Assembly: GCA_017619375.1 (NCBI GenBank)
Contig: JAFZSL010000062.1
Span: 1 to 64,000 of the forward strand
From: Prevotella sp.
GTDB taxonomy: Bacteria > Bacteroidota > Bacteroidia > Bacteroidales > Bacteroidaceae
DNA length: 64,000 nucleotides
Direction: 5' to 3'
This document shows positions 44,361 through 53,574 of the stretch, piece by piece. Every line of letters begins with the position of its first letter. The first letter of the stretch is position 1. The translations under genes were made by a program, and so were the position numbers. Below the pieces are notes generated by a model, which saw only the letters and a list, made by a program, of their open reading frames with translations, did not search any database and was not told the origin of the DNA.

Positions 44361-47266
44361 AGACTTCACATATGATTCTGGCCACCTGCCTGTTACTCTT
44401 CATCACCACAGGCATGAGTGCACAAACCACCGGCGACCGCTCCGCATTGGAGCGCTCGCTTCGCTATTATTTCGAGAATTATGGTTCAGGACGTTCCGGT
44501 TTTCCAGTAAGAGCCTCATTGAGCAGCGTCCAAGTGGATGACGAACGCCGTCACATCCGCGTCACTGCAAGCGATGGTTTCAGCGAGCAAGAGTTCACGC
44601 CCGAGATTGTCAAAGACATCTACTCCAAGGTGAAGAAACAACTGCCCGACCCCTACCAGCGCTACTCCTTGCAAATCTTCTCACACGGCTACAGCATAGA
44701 TGAACTGGTCCCCAACCGTCTTCGCGAAGGGAACCACGACAACAACCGTAAATGGGGGCACATCAACTATGACGGAAAACAATGGGTGACGAACGAATCC
44801 CGCCCCAATTCCATCAACCGGGGATTGGAGGGCCGCCACCTCACCATTGCCGCCAGCCACGGCAAGGTGTATGACCAAAAGACGGGAAAATGGAAATGGC
44901 AACGTCCCAATCTGTTCTGCACCACCGAGGACTTGTTCACACAGACCATCGTCATCCCCTATCTCATGCCGATGCTCGAAAACGCCGGAGCCATCGTGTG
45001 GTCTCCACGAGAGCGTGATTGGCAGAAAAACGAGGTCATCATCGACAACGACGGGCGTTATCCGGCCAACTACTACAACGAGCGCAACGGCAACCACCCT
45101 TGGCGCAACACGCCGATGAACGGCTATGCAAACCACTCAGGCACCTACGTCAACAACGAGAACCCCTTCCACGCCGGCACCTGCCGCATGGCGGAAACCA
45201 CGTCGGGCAAGCAGACCAGCACCGTGTATTACATCCCCGACATCCCCGAAGCAGGCCGATACGCCGTCTACGTCAGTTACCAATCCGTGGACCAGTCTGT
45301 CGAAGACGCAGAATACACCGTTTGGCACAAGGGCGTGCGTACCGTGTTCCACGTCAACCAACGCATGGGGGGAAGCACCTGGACATACCTGGGGACTTTC
45401 GATTTCGAGAAAGGCTGCGGCAACCGCAACATGGTGACGGTGAGCAACCATAGCAAGCAGCATGGCGTGGTGACCGCCGACGCCGTGAGATTCGGAGGCG
45501 GCATGGGTAACATCGTGCGGGGTGGCAAGACCAGCGGCATCCCCAGATGCCTGGAAGGCACCCGGTATTTCGCCCAATGGGCAGGCGCTCCCGACTCAGT
45601 CTACAACAAGTTTGACAACACTAACGACTACAACGACGACCTCAACGCGCGTTCCCGTTTCACCAACTGGCTTGCCGGAGGCTCCGCCTTTGTCCCCAAC
45701 AGCCGTGGGCAAGGCGTCCCCTTGGAACTGATGCTTTCCGTGCACAGTGACGCCGGAGTCGACAGCAACGGCGGCAACGGCATCGTTGGCACCCTCTCCA
45801 TCTGCTCCACAGGTTTCTACAACGGTCGCCTCAACGCCGGCATCTCTCGCATGGCCTCATACGACCTGGCCGACGCTCTTCTTTACAACACCTGGGCCGA
45901 CCTCAACGCCACCTATGGAAGATGGCGCCGCCGCGTGATGTGGGACAAGAACTACAACGAGACCCGTGAGCCAGCCGTGCCATCGGCCATACTCGAGGTG
46001 ATGTCCCATCAGAACTTCGGCGACATGCGTTACGGTCTCGACCCCAATTTCCGCTTCACGCTGGCACGCTCCATTTACAAGACCCTGCTGCGTTATGTCA
46101 ACGAGATGCATGGCACCAAATGCGTGGTGCAACCCCTTGCACCCAGGAACTTCCGCATTGAGTTTGGTTCAAAGAACAAGCTCCGTCTCACATGGGCTGC
46201 CGTGAAAGACCCGATGGAGCCGTCCGCCACACCCACGGAATACATTGTCTACACCGCCATCGGCAACAACGATTTCGACAACGGCGTGGTGGTGAAAGGC
46301 ACCTCATGCAATGTCAACATACAACCCGGCACCTTGTATCATTTCAAGGTGACAGCAGCCAACAGTGGAGGCGAAAGTTTCCCCACCGAAGTGCTCTCTG
46401 CCGAATACGTCCCATCTGCCACGAAAACAGTGCTGGTGGTGAACGCCTTCAACCGTCTCTCCTCACCCGCCGTCATCGACACCGGCGACAAGAAAGGCTT
46501 CGACATCGACGCCGACCCTGGAGTCACCTATGGACGCATGGCCGGATGGAGTGGACGCCAAACCATTTTCGACAACAGCAAACGTGGCAAGGAGGGACCG
46601 GGAGCATTGGGTTATTGCGGTGAAGAACTTGTAGGACTGTTTGTCGCCGGCAATGACTTCAACTATGTGCGAGAGCATGCTGAAGCCATCCACAGCGCAG
46701 GGAAATACAACATCCTCAGCTGCAGCAGCGAGGCTTTCGAGTCAGGCAAGGTCAAGCTCAACAACATCGACTGCGTCGACCTCGCCTTGGGACTTGAGAA
46801 AGACGACGGGCACTCCCTGTTGCTTTACAAGAGTTTCTCCCAAGATATGCAGCAACGCCTCACCAGTTTCGTCCGCAATCACGGACGACTACTCGTCAGC
46901 GGTTCATACGTGGGAAGCGACATGACCAAGTCGTCCGAACAACGTTTCCTCAACGACGTCCTCAAACTCTCCTTCGGCGGCAGCGACCAGAACAACCCTT
47001 CCAGCAAGGTCCAAGGGCTCGGAATGAATTTCGACATCTACCGCACGCTCAACGAAACCCACTATGCCGCCACCGCTCCCGACATCCTCAACCCTGTCGG
47101 CAATGCACAATGCGTGATGCGCTACGGTGACGGGCGCAACGCCGCCGTGGCATACAGCGGCCGCGACTACAGCTGCTTCACCATGGGATTCCCATTGGAA
47201 TGCATCATAGACCACAACACCCGTAACGCCATCATGCGAGGCATCTTGGCCTATCTGTTGAAATAA
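44357..47266 (+). CDS. Secreted amidase-like protein with Fn3 module
   Basis: The product is 969 residues. The start at 44357 gives a signal peptide (MKTSHMILATCLLLFITTGMSAQ). Residues about 200-260 and 440-560 look like an N-acetylmuramoyl-L-alanine amidase core split by an insert; the HSDAGVD motif (about 463) matches the second His of amidase_3 enzymes. The insert (about 280-390), with YYIPDIPEAGRYAVYVSYQ, resembles the golvesin/xanthan-lyase-type beta-sandwich. A fibronectin type III module follows (about 595-690). Relatives are often labelled xanthan lyase, which may be a misnomer. Peptidoglycan is the likely target. Confidence 0.75.
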   Translation: MKTSHMILATCLLLFITTGMSAQTTGDRSALERSLRYYFENYGSGRSGFPVRASLSSVQVDDERRHIRVTASDGFSEQEFTPEIVKDIYSKVKKQLPDPYQRYSLQIFSHGYSIDELVPNRLREGNHDNNRKWGHINYDGKQWVTNESRPNSINRGLEGRHLTIAASHGKVYDQKTGKWKWQRPNLFCTTEDLFTQTIVIPYLMPMLENAGAIVWSPRERDWQKNEVIIDNDGRYPANYYNERNGNHPWRNTPMNGYANHSGTYVNNENPFHAGTCRMAETTSGKQTSTVYYIPDIPEAGRYAVYVSYQSVDQSVEDAEYTVWHKGVRTVFHVNQRMGGSTWTYLGTFDFEKGCGNRNMVTVSNHSKQHGVVTADAVRFGGGMGNIVRGGKTSGIPRCLEGTRYFAQWAGAPDSVYNKFDNTNDYNDDLNARSRFTNWLAGGSAFVPNSRGQGVPLELMLSVHSDAGVDSNGGNGIVGTLSICSTGFYNGRLNAGISRMASYDLADALLYNTWADLNATYGRWRRRVMWDKNYNETREPAVPSAILEVMSHQNFGDMRYGLDPNFRFTLARSIYKTLLRYVNEMHGTKCVVQPLAPRNFRIEFGSKNKLRLTWAAVKDPMEPSATPTEYIVYTAIGNNDFDNGVVVKGTSCNVNIQPGTLYHFKVTAANSGGESFPTEVLSAEYVPSATKTVLVVNAFNRLSSPAVIDTGDKKGFDIDADPGVTYGRMAGWSGRQTIFDNSKRGKEGPGALGYCGEELVGLFVAGNDFNYVREHAEAIHSAGKYNILSCSSEAFESGKVKLNNIDCVDLALGLEKDDGHSLLLYKSFSQDMQQRLTSFVRNHGRLLVSGSYVGSDMTKSSEQRFLNDVLKLSFGGSDQNNPSSKVQGLGMNFDIYRTLNETHYAATAPDILNPVGNAQCVMRYGDGRNAAVAYSGRDYSCFTMGFPLECIIDHNTRNAIMRGILAYLLK

Positions 47267-47277
47267 TCCAAGAACAT

Positions 47278-47625
47278 ATGTACAAGATACAAGCCAACCA
47301 TTCAGGAACGAGAAGCATCTCCGTCAACGAAGAGCATCTATCCACCATCGAGAAATACCACCTGCTCGACCACCTTGTCGACAGCAACGGCATCATCGAT
47401 GAGAGCGTGCTCGACAAACTGAAATTCAACATCCGGTCGATGCTGGCTGGTGACGCCGGCAGCGACCGGGCACTGCTCGACCTTTGCCTTGACGTCATCT
47501 ACCACAGCAACATGAAAGCACTCGGCCTTCAACATCTCATCACACTCTATGAGAAATGGGAGAGCGAGCGGCCGGCCAACAACGATGACGAGACGGCAAG
47601 CAGCGAAGAGCAGCTACCAGAATAA
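47278..47625 (+). CDS. Small conserved protein of unknown function
   Basis: The product is 115 residues, cytoplasmic. It has the form SISVNEEHLSTIEKYHLLDHLVDSNGIIDESVLDKLKFNIRSM followed by a helical region and an acidic C-terminus (NNDDETASSEEQLPE). No family is recognised. It lies 11 bases after the amidase gene and 3 bases before ygiQ, so it belongs to the operon. Confidence 0.75.
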   Translation: MYKIQANHSGTRSISVNEEHLSTIEKYHLLDHLVDSNGIIDESVLDKLKFNIRSMLAGDAGSDRALLDLCLDVIYHSNMKALGLQHLITLYEKWESERPANNDDETASSEEQLPE

Positions 47626-47628
47626 GCC

Positions 47629-49563
47629 ATGGCAACACACCGGCTGAGCGAGTGGCTTCCTACGACGCGTAAAGAAGTGGAACTGAGAGGATGGGACGAA
47701 CTTGACGTCATCCTGTTCTCAGGTGACGCTTACGTCGACCACCCTTCCTTCGGGGCCGCAGTGATAGGTCGCGCCATAGAGGCCGCCGGATGGCGCGTTG
47801 CCATCATCCCTCAGCCCGACTGGCACGGCGACTACCGCGACTTCAAGAAACTCGGTCGTCCGCGTTTGTTTTTCGGCATCTCGCCAGGGTGCATGGACTC
47901 CATGGTTAACAAATACACCGCCAACAGACGACTGCGCTCGGAAGACGCCTACAGCCCCGACGGCCGGCACGACTGCCGTCCCGAATACCCCACCATCGTT
48001 TACACCAAGATTCTCAAAAGTCTCTATCCCGACGTTCCAGTGGTGCTGGGAGGCATAGAGGCTTCCATGCGTCGCCTCACCCATTACGACTATTGGCAAG
48101 ACCGTCTACGCCCGTCCATCCTTTACGACTCCGGCGCCGACATGATCATCTACGGCATGGGGGAGCGTGGCATTGTTGAACTGTGCCATCTACTCGATGC
48201 CGGGGGTACGATGGCCGACGCCCGTCGCCTGCCGCAGACCGTGCATGTCGTGAGACCCGGAGAACTTCCCGACGGGCAGCGCCCCGACGACATCGTGCTG
48301 CACAGCCACGAGCATTGCCTCGCCGACAAACAGTGCGAAGCTGAAAACTACCGGCATATCGAGGAAGAATCCAACAAGGTGCATGCATGCCGTCTCCTAC
48401 AAGAGACAGGCAACCGCATCACCGTAGTGAATCCCCCCTACCCTCCCATGAGCACCGAGGAGCTTGATGCATCCTTCGCCTATCCCTACACCCGTCTGCC
48501 CCACCCCAAATACAAGGGAAAGCGCATTCCCGCCTACGAGATGATCAAGCACTCCGTGAACATACACCGTGGGTGTTTCGGCGGCTGCGCCTTCTGCACC
48601 ATCAGCGCACACCAAGGGAAATTCATCACTTCACGGAGCAAGGAAAGCATACTCAGGGAGGTGCGCCAAGTGATGGAACTTGACGACTTCCGCGGCTACC
48701 TGAGCGACCTGGGGGGGCCGTCGGCAAACATGTACGGCATGGGGGGCAAGGACCGCACCCTCTGCGAGCGCTGCAAGCGCCCTTCATGCATCCATCCCCG
48801 TATCTGCCGCAACCTTGACACCAATCCACAGGCGTTGCTCGACATCTACCATGCCGTGGACAGCCTTCCCGGCATCAAGAAAAGTTTCATAGGAAGCGGC
48901 GTGCGATACGACCTGCTGCTACACCGCAGCGGCGATGCCGCCACCGACGCCGCTGCCGACGCCTACACACGAGAATTGGTCTGCCGGCATGTAAGCGGGC
49001 GTCTCAAAGTCGCCCCCGAACATACAAGCGACGAAGTGCTGCACCTCATGCGCAAGCCCTCGTTCTCGCAGTTCGAATCCTTCAAACGGCTGTTCGACCG
49101 CATCAACCAACAAGAGGGCCTGCGACAACAAATCATCCCCTATTTCATCAGTAGCCACCCCGGGTGCAGCGAGTCGGACATGGCCAACCTGGCACTCATC
49201 ACCAAACGCCTGGACTTCCAATTGGAGCAGGTACAAGATTTCACACCCACACCGATGACCATCAGCACGGAAATGTGGTACACCGGCTATGACCCCTACA
49301 CGCTCCAGCCTGTGAGGAGTGCAAAAACCCAGCAGGAGAAACTTGCCCAGCGCATGTTCTTCTTCTGGTACAAGCCTGAGGAACGCCCAAAAATCGAGCG
49401 CGAACTGCGGCGCATCGGTCTGGAGCGACTCATCCCGCAATTACTTGGACGTCCCAATCCACATTCACCTGTAGGAAATGAAAAGCATCAACATCAAGGA
49501 AAGCCTCGTGACAGGCAAGCGAAACCAGGAAACGTGCGAAGACGGCATCGTGGCGACCGCTGA
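47629..49563 (+). CDS. ygiQ: YgiQ family radical SAM protein
   Basis: The product is 644 residues. A cobalamin-binding-like N-terminal region with DVILFSGDAYVDHPSFG and LFFGISPGCMDSMVN is followed by a radical SAM core. The 4Fe-4S site is GCFGGCAFC (about 315-322), and a C-terminal DUF3362-type region with RLKVAPEHTSDEVLHLMRKPSF and a EQVQDFTPTPMT block follows. The biochemical role is unknown. The normal end seems to fall near LIPQLLGRPN (about residue 605). The frame then continues some 35 basic residues into the next gene, an 86-base overlap, which looks like a lost stop codon. Confidence 0.92.
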   Translation: MATHRLSEWLPTTRKEVELRGWDELDVILFSGDAYVDHPSFGAAVIGRAIEAAGWRVAIIPQPDWHGDYRDFKKLGRPRLFFGISPGCMDSMVNKYTANRRLRSEDAYSPDGRHDCRPEYPTIVYTKILKSLYPDVPVVLGGIEASMRRLTHYDYWQDRLRPSILYDSGADMIIYGMGERGIVELCHLLDAGGTMADARRLPQTVHVVRPGELPDGQRPDDIVLHSHEHCLADKQCEAENYRHIEEESNKVHACRLLQETGNRITVVNPPYPPMSTEELDASFAYPYTRLPHPKYKGKRIPAYEMIKHSVNIHRGCFGGCAFCTISAHQGKFITSRSKESILREVRQVMELDDFRGYLSDLGGPSANMYGMGGKDRTLCERCKRPSCIHPRICRNLDTNPQALLDIYHAVDSLPGIKKSFIGSGVRYDLLLHRSGDAATDAAADAYTRELVCRHVSGRLKVAPEHTSDEVLHLMRKPSFSQFESFKRLFDRINQQEGLRQQIIPYFISSHPGCSESDMANLALITKRLDFQLEQVQDFTPTPMTISTEMWYTGYDPYTLQPVRSAKTQQEKLAQRMFFFWYKPEERPKIERELRRIGLERLIPQLLGRPNPHSPVGNEKHQHQGKPRDRQAKPGNVRRRHRGDR

Positions 49564-50299
49564 CCATGTGGCCGTGATAGATGGCAGCACCAGCAAAGCC
49601 GCACATCCGTTGAGTGGCGACATGAGCAACGGTCGTTTGGCGATGACGCTTGTCAAGGAAGTGGTGAACTCCCTGCCTTTCGATGCCACCAAGTCGGACT
49701 TCTGCCGCCTCGTCACGCAACGCATCCGTGACGAATATCAGCGCCATGGCGTGACGCGAGAGCGCCTCGAAGCCCATCCTGAAGAACGCCTCACAGCCAG
49801 TGTCGGGATTTTCAGCCGCCACCATGGTGAAGTATGGTTGGTGGGCGACTGCCAATGCTTGTATGGCAGTACGTTGTATGACAACCCCAAGCCCGCCGAG
49901 TCGGGCATAGCAGAACGTCGCTCCCAACTCGCCCACGAGTTGTTGTCCAGCGGAATGGCCACCACGGCCTCCCTTCGAGAGCACGACATCGCACGCGACG
50001 CCATCGTCAGCCTCATCGTGGACAGTTGTCACCGTCAAAACATTGATTTCTCCGTGGTGGATGGATTCGACATCCCTTTGGACAAGGTGAAGACCATCTC
50101 CATCACCCGAGGCAGCGACATCGTCTTGGCCACCGACGGCTATCCCATCCTGCTGCCCACGCTTGAGGAGAGCGAGGCCGCCCTTGCCCACATCATAGCC
50201 ACCGACCCCTTGTGCATCTCCCTCCACAAGGCCACCAAGTGTGTCTTGTCCGGCAACGTGTCGTTCGACGACCGCTCGTATGTCAGGTTCTGCTACTGA
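49478..50299 (+). CDS. PP2C-like phosphatase domain protein
   Basis: The product is 273 residues. The motif order fits PP2C-type metal phosphatases: a NQETCED..VATADHVAVIDGST segment (about 16-37) matching the RSxNED and FGVFDGHGG blocks, then WLVGDCQ (about 119) for the GDSR block, DIVLATDGYP (about 212) for LASDG, and FDDRSYVRF at the C-terminus for DNxT. Metal-binding Asp residues are therefore at about 22, 35, 217 and 267. Its identity as a phosphatase is inferred. The start at 49478 is preceded by taggaa, and the gene overlaps ygiQ by 86 bases. Confidence 0.65.
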   Translation: MKSINIKESLVTGKRNQETCEDGIVATADHVAVIDGSTSKAAHPLSGDMSNGRLAMTLVKEVVNSLPFDATKSDFCRLVTQRIRDEYQRHGVTRERLEAHPEERLTASVGIFSRHHGEVWLVGDCQCLYGSTLYDNPKPAESGIAERRSQLAHELLSSGMATTASLREHDIARDAIVSLIVDSCHRQNIDFSVVDGFDIPLDKVKTISITRGSDIVLATDGYPILLPTLEESEAALAHIIATDPLCISLHKATKCVLSGNVSFDDRSYVRFCY

Positions 50300-50351
50300 C
50301 AGGGAAGGTTTTATCGGAGTGGCCGGAGAAATCGGGGTGATCTGAGAAAAA

Positions 50352-50395
50352 GAAGCGGGAAATGCCACAAAACTTGGCATTTCCCGCTTCCTTTT
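50352..50395. terminator. Bidirectional terminator
   Basis: A perfect 16-bp stem gaagcgggaaatgcca/tggcatttcccgcttc (50352-50367, 50375-50390) lies between the convergent PP2C-like and glmM genes, with A-rich and T-rich flanks. Confidence 0.93.
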
Positions 50396-50412
50396 CGTTT
50401 TTATCTCTTGCT

Positions 50413-51798
50413 TTATCCTTGCATGTCGTAAACCACTTGCATGATGTCTTTTCCAAGTTTGTCGGCCTCCTCGATGGTGGCAGCCTCGCTATAGACCCTG
50501 ATGATGGGTTCGGTGTTCGACTTTCTCAGATGCACCCATTTGTCGGGGAAGTCAATCTTCACCCCATCGATGTCGTTGACCTGTTGGTCGGCATAAAGTT
50601 GCTTCACCTTTTCAAGGATGGCGTCAACGTCAGTATCGGGTGTGAGGTCGATACGGTTTTTCGCAATGCAATATTCAGGCATCTCCGCCCTGAGTTCGCT
50701 CACCTTGCATCCTTTCTGTGCAAGCGAAGAAAGGAAGAGCGCTATTCCCACCAAAGCGTCCCTGCCATAGTGGCTCTCGGGATAGATGACTCCACCGTTG
50801 CCCTCTCCACCGATGACAGCGCCCACCTCTTTCATCTTCGTGGTGACATTCACCTCACCCACGGCAGCGGCGGCATATTGCCCTCCATGCTTCTGGGTGA
50901 CGTCTCTCAACGCCCTTGTGGAAGAGAGGTTGGACACGGTGTTGCCCGGCGTACGCCCAAGCACATAGTCGGCGACAGACACCAAGGTGTACTCTTCGCC
51001 AAACATCTTTCCATCCTCACAGATGAAAGCAAGACGGTCCACGTCAGGGTCGACGACAATGCCGAGGTCGTATTTTCCGCTTTTCATCTCCTCCATGATC
51101 CCCGTGAGGTTACGCTCCAGCGGCTCCGGGTTGTGTGCGAAGTCGCCAGTGGGTTCAGCATTGAGGATATGATGTTTCACTCCAAGTTGGTCAAGCAGTC
51201 GGGGAAGGATGACACCCCCCACGCTGTTGATGGCATCTACACAGACGGAGAATCCTGCTTTTCTGATAGCCTCCTTGTCTACAAGGGCAAGAGCCATCAC
51301 GGCATCGATGTGTCTTTGGTCGAAGGAGTCGTCACGGGTGTAACTTCCCAGTTGGTCCACATCGGCAAACTCGAAATCCTCAGCCTCTGCTATCTCCAGC
51401 ACCATGTTGCCGTCATCCTTGGTAAGGAATTCCCCCTTGGCGTTGAGCAGTTTAAGTGCATTCCATTGTCTGGGGTTATGACTGGCGGTAATGATGATGC
51501 CTCCGTCAGCCTGGGCCATGGTGACCGCCAACTCGGTAGTGGGCGTGGTGGCCAGGCCGATGTCGATGACATCGAATCCCATGCCTGTCAGCGTGCCACA
51601 GACGACACTTCTCACCATCTCTCCAGAAATGCGGGCGTCACGGCCGACGACGATGCGGTTGAATGATGTCTCTGCGCTGCGCCTGATGAAGGTGGCGTAG
51701 GCAGAGGTGAACTTTACGATATCGAGCGGGTTGAGTGTATCACCGGCTTTTCCGCCAATGGTTCCGCGGATGCCAGATATTGATTTGATAAGTGTCAT
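50413..51798 (-). CDS. glmM: Phosphoglucosamine mutase-type phosphohexomutase
   Basis: The product is 461 residues. The phosphoserine loop is TASHNP with Ser106; the metal loop is DPDVDRL (about 246), the sugar-binding loop GGEGNGG (about 335), and the phosphate-binding loop RKSNTEPIIRVYSEA (about 430). The family includes phosphoglucosamine and phosphomannose mutases. GlmM is the most likely role, making glucosamine 1-phosphate for cell wall precursors. It is last in a minus-strand run and begins 11 bases after the DUF4827 stop. Confidence 0.9.
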   Translation of the reverse strand: MTLIKSISGIRGTIGGKAGDTLNPLDIVKFTSAYATFIRRSAETSFNRIVVGRDARISGEMVRSVVCGTLTGMGFDVIDIGLATTPTTELAVTMAQADGGIIITASHNPRQWNALKLLNAKGEFLTKDDGNMVLEIAEAEDFEFADVDQLGSYTRDDSFDQRHIDAVMALALVDKEAIRKAGFSVCVDAINSVGGVILPRLLDQLGVKHHILNAEPTGDFAHNPEPLERNLTGIMEEMKSGKYDLGIVVDPDVDRLAFICEDGKMFGEEYTLVSVADYVLGRTPGNTVSNLSSTRALRDVTQKHGGQYAAAAVGEVNVTTKMKEVGAVIGGEGNGGVIYPESHYGRDALVGIALFLSSLAQKGCKVSELRAEMPEYCIAKNRIDLTPDTDVDAILEKVKQLYADQQVNDIDGVKIDFPDKWVHLRKSNTEPIIRVYSEAATIEEADKLGKDIMQVVYDMQG

Positions 51799-51809
51799 TT
51801 TTCTTTTTT

Positions 51810-52439
51810 CTATAATCCTCTTTCGTAAGTGATTTCATAATAACAAGGTGTGACATTTGCCAGTGCGGCACTCGTGCCTTGGCTATGGGGCACGATGAGT
51901 CTCACCTTGGCCAGTTCGTCTCCTTCTTCCACCATCCTTCCAACGTTGACATAGGAGAGTGGCACCAGCCACCCTGCTGGCACGGAAGTCGACTGATACT
52001 GGAGGCTCATCACTCCGGTGATGAAAGTTGCTGTGAAAGTTCCAAGTGTGTTGGTGACCGTCATCTTGTCTGGCAAGGAAGAGAAGGCAAGGATGTTGTT
52101 GGTCAAGATCAAGGAGTCGGTGAGAAGATTATACTCGTTGAACCTGCAGAGGACATTTACGGTCTCTCCTTGTCCAATTTTCTTTCCACAGCCTTTTCTG
52201 ACGATTTGCATATAGACCCCCGTGTTTTCAAAGAGCACGAACTCCTTTTTGGAAGCGTCTGTGACGGAGTCTCTTTTGAACTCAGTTTCGGAGATGACAT
52301 TGATGCCTTGTTCCTGAATGAATGCCTTGATGGCCGTCCTTTCTCTTTTTTTCTGGTCTGCGTAAGTCTCGGTGTCATGGCAAGCAGCCAGCAGGCCAGC
52401 CAACACGATGGCGCACAGAACGGAAGTGATATTCTTCAT
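51810..52439 (-). CDS. DUF4827 family lipoprotein
   Basis: The product is 209 residues. The lipobox is LLAAC with Cys20. The pattern ERTAIKAFIQEQGINVISETEF and VYMQIVRKGCGKKIGQGETVNVLCRFNEYNLLTDS fits DUF4827, a group with a peptidyl-prolyl isomerase-like (FKBP-type) core. The catalytic residues of FKBPs are not evident, so an isomerase role is uncertain. A Met three codons upstream (52448) is an alternative start. It precedes glmM in a likely operon. Confidence 0.8.
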   Translation of the reverse strand: MKNITSVLCAIVLAGLLAACHDTETYADQKKRERTAIKAFIQEQGINVISETEFKRDSVTDASKKEFVLFENTGVYMQIVRKGCGKKIGQGETVNVLCRFNEYNLLTDSLILTNNILAFSSLPDKMTVTNTLGTFTATFITGVMSLQYQSTSVPAGWLVPLSYVNVGRMVEEGDELAKVRLIVPHSQGTSAALANVTPCYYEITYERGL

Positions 52440-52512
52440 TTTCAGCACGTGATGTTTAAAATTTGGTGCAAAGTTAATACAAATGGCAGTAATGACAAAG
52501 TGAAAGTGACTT

Positions 52513-53574
52513 TTATTTCACGTCGGGAAGATGCGTGGCGAAATACAAGATGGCTTGGTGTGTGATTTGCACTGCTTCTTCCATGGTGCCGTTGACACGC
52601 CCTCCGGCGGCATTCTTATGTCCACCACCGTTGAAGAACATTTCCGCCAGCCCGTTGCAATAGAATTGGTCGACAGACCTGAGGCTGACCCATACAGTGT
52701 TCTCCTTCTCCGTATCCTCCCTGAGCGATATGGAGAGCCGCATTCCCTTGATGCGAAGAGGTTCGTTGACAAGCCCTTCGGCATCACCTTTGTTGAAATG
52801 GTAATTGCACATCTCTTCCTTGGTGAGGGTATAATAGCAGGCGTGAGTACCTTCGATGACGACCAGTTTCTGGCTCATCACATATCCCCTCATCCGGATA
52901 CACCATTCGCTGTAGTTGTTGTAGACATTCCTGTATACCTTGTCCTTGTCAAAACGCGCCTTTTCCAGCATCATGGCAATGATTTGGAATACTTCAGGCC
53001 TGTTTGAATTATAGGTGAACCCACCCGTGTCTGTCATCATCCCTGCATAGAGCGGCAGGATGGTGTTACGGGTCAAGGTGTCATACCCGCCAAGTTGGCA
53101 TATGACGCGGAACACCAGTTCGCAAGTGCTGCTCAAATTAGGGAAAGACACAGACAATGCCGCCTCAATGTCTGGTGCCTCGTGATGGTCGAAGAGCACT
53201 TTGGGTGCCGTGGACTGTTCCAGTGGTTGCTGCATGTCAAGCACTCTCTTCGTGCTGTTGAAGTCGAGGCAGAACACGAGACCGGCCTTTTGCAAGGCCG
53301 TCTCCACAGTATTCTTGTGCTTGTCGTATCTGACGATTTTCTCTATTCCCGGCATCCATTTGAGGAAGTCGGGGTAAGCATCAGGAGCGACAAGCAAGGG
53401 ATTTTTCCCCATGGTTCTGACAAATCCAGCCCATCCGAGCATGGAGCCGATGGCATCACCATCCGGGCTTTTGTGACAGCACAGGATGATGTCTTCGGCT
53501 CCACTGATGAGTTGGATGAGTTCAGCCGCCTGAGCATCTGTCAGGATGTTGAGGTTGGCCATCCCTTTGGTCAA
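52513..53574 (-). CDS. nrnA: DHH/DHHA1 phosphoesterase, NrnA-like
   Basis: The product is 353 residues. The DHH motifs are complete: HKSPDGDAIGS (about 34-44), the DHHEAPD motif (about 126-132) and, in the DHHA1 domain, NGGGHKNAAGG (about 317-327). This matches the bifunctional oligoribonuclease/3'-phosphoadenosine-5'-phosphate phosphatase group. It clears short RNAs and pAp. The start at 53574 overlaps the stop of the preceding nucleotidyltransferase gene by four bases; MANLNIL four codons later is an alternative. Confidence 0.9.
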   Translation of the reverse strand: MTKGMANLNILTDAQAAELIQLISGAEDIILCCHKSPDGDAIGSMLGWAGFVRTMGKNPLLVAPDAYPDFLKWMPGIEKIVRYDKHKNTVETALQKAGLVFCLDFNSTKRVLDMQQPLEQSTAPKVLFDHHEAPDIEAALSVSFPNLSSTCELVFRVICQLGGYDTLTRNTILPLYAGMMTDTGGFTYNSNRPEVFQIIAMMLEKARFDKDKVYRNVYNNYSEWCIRMRGYVMSQKLVVIEGTHACYYTLTKEEMCNYHFNKGDAEGLVNEPLRIKGMRLSISLREDTEKENTVWVSLRSVDQFYCNGLAEMFFNGGGHKNAAGGRVNGTMEEAVQITHQAILYFATHLPDVK

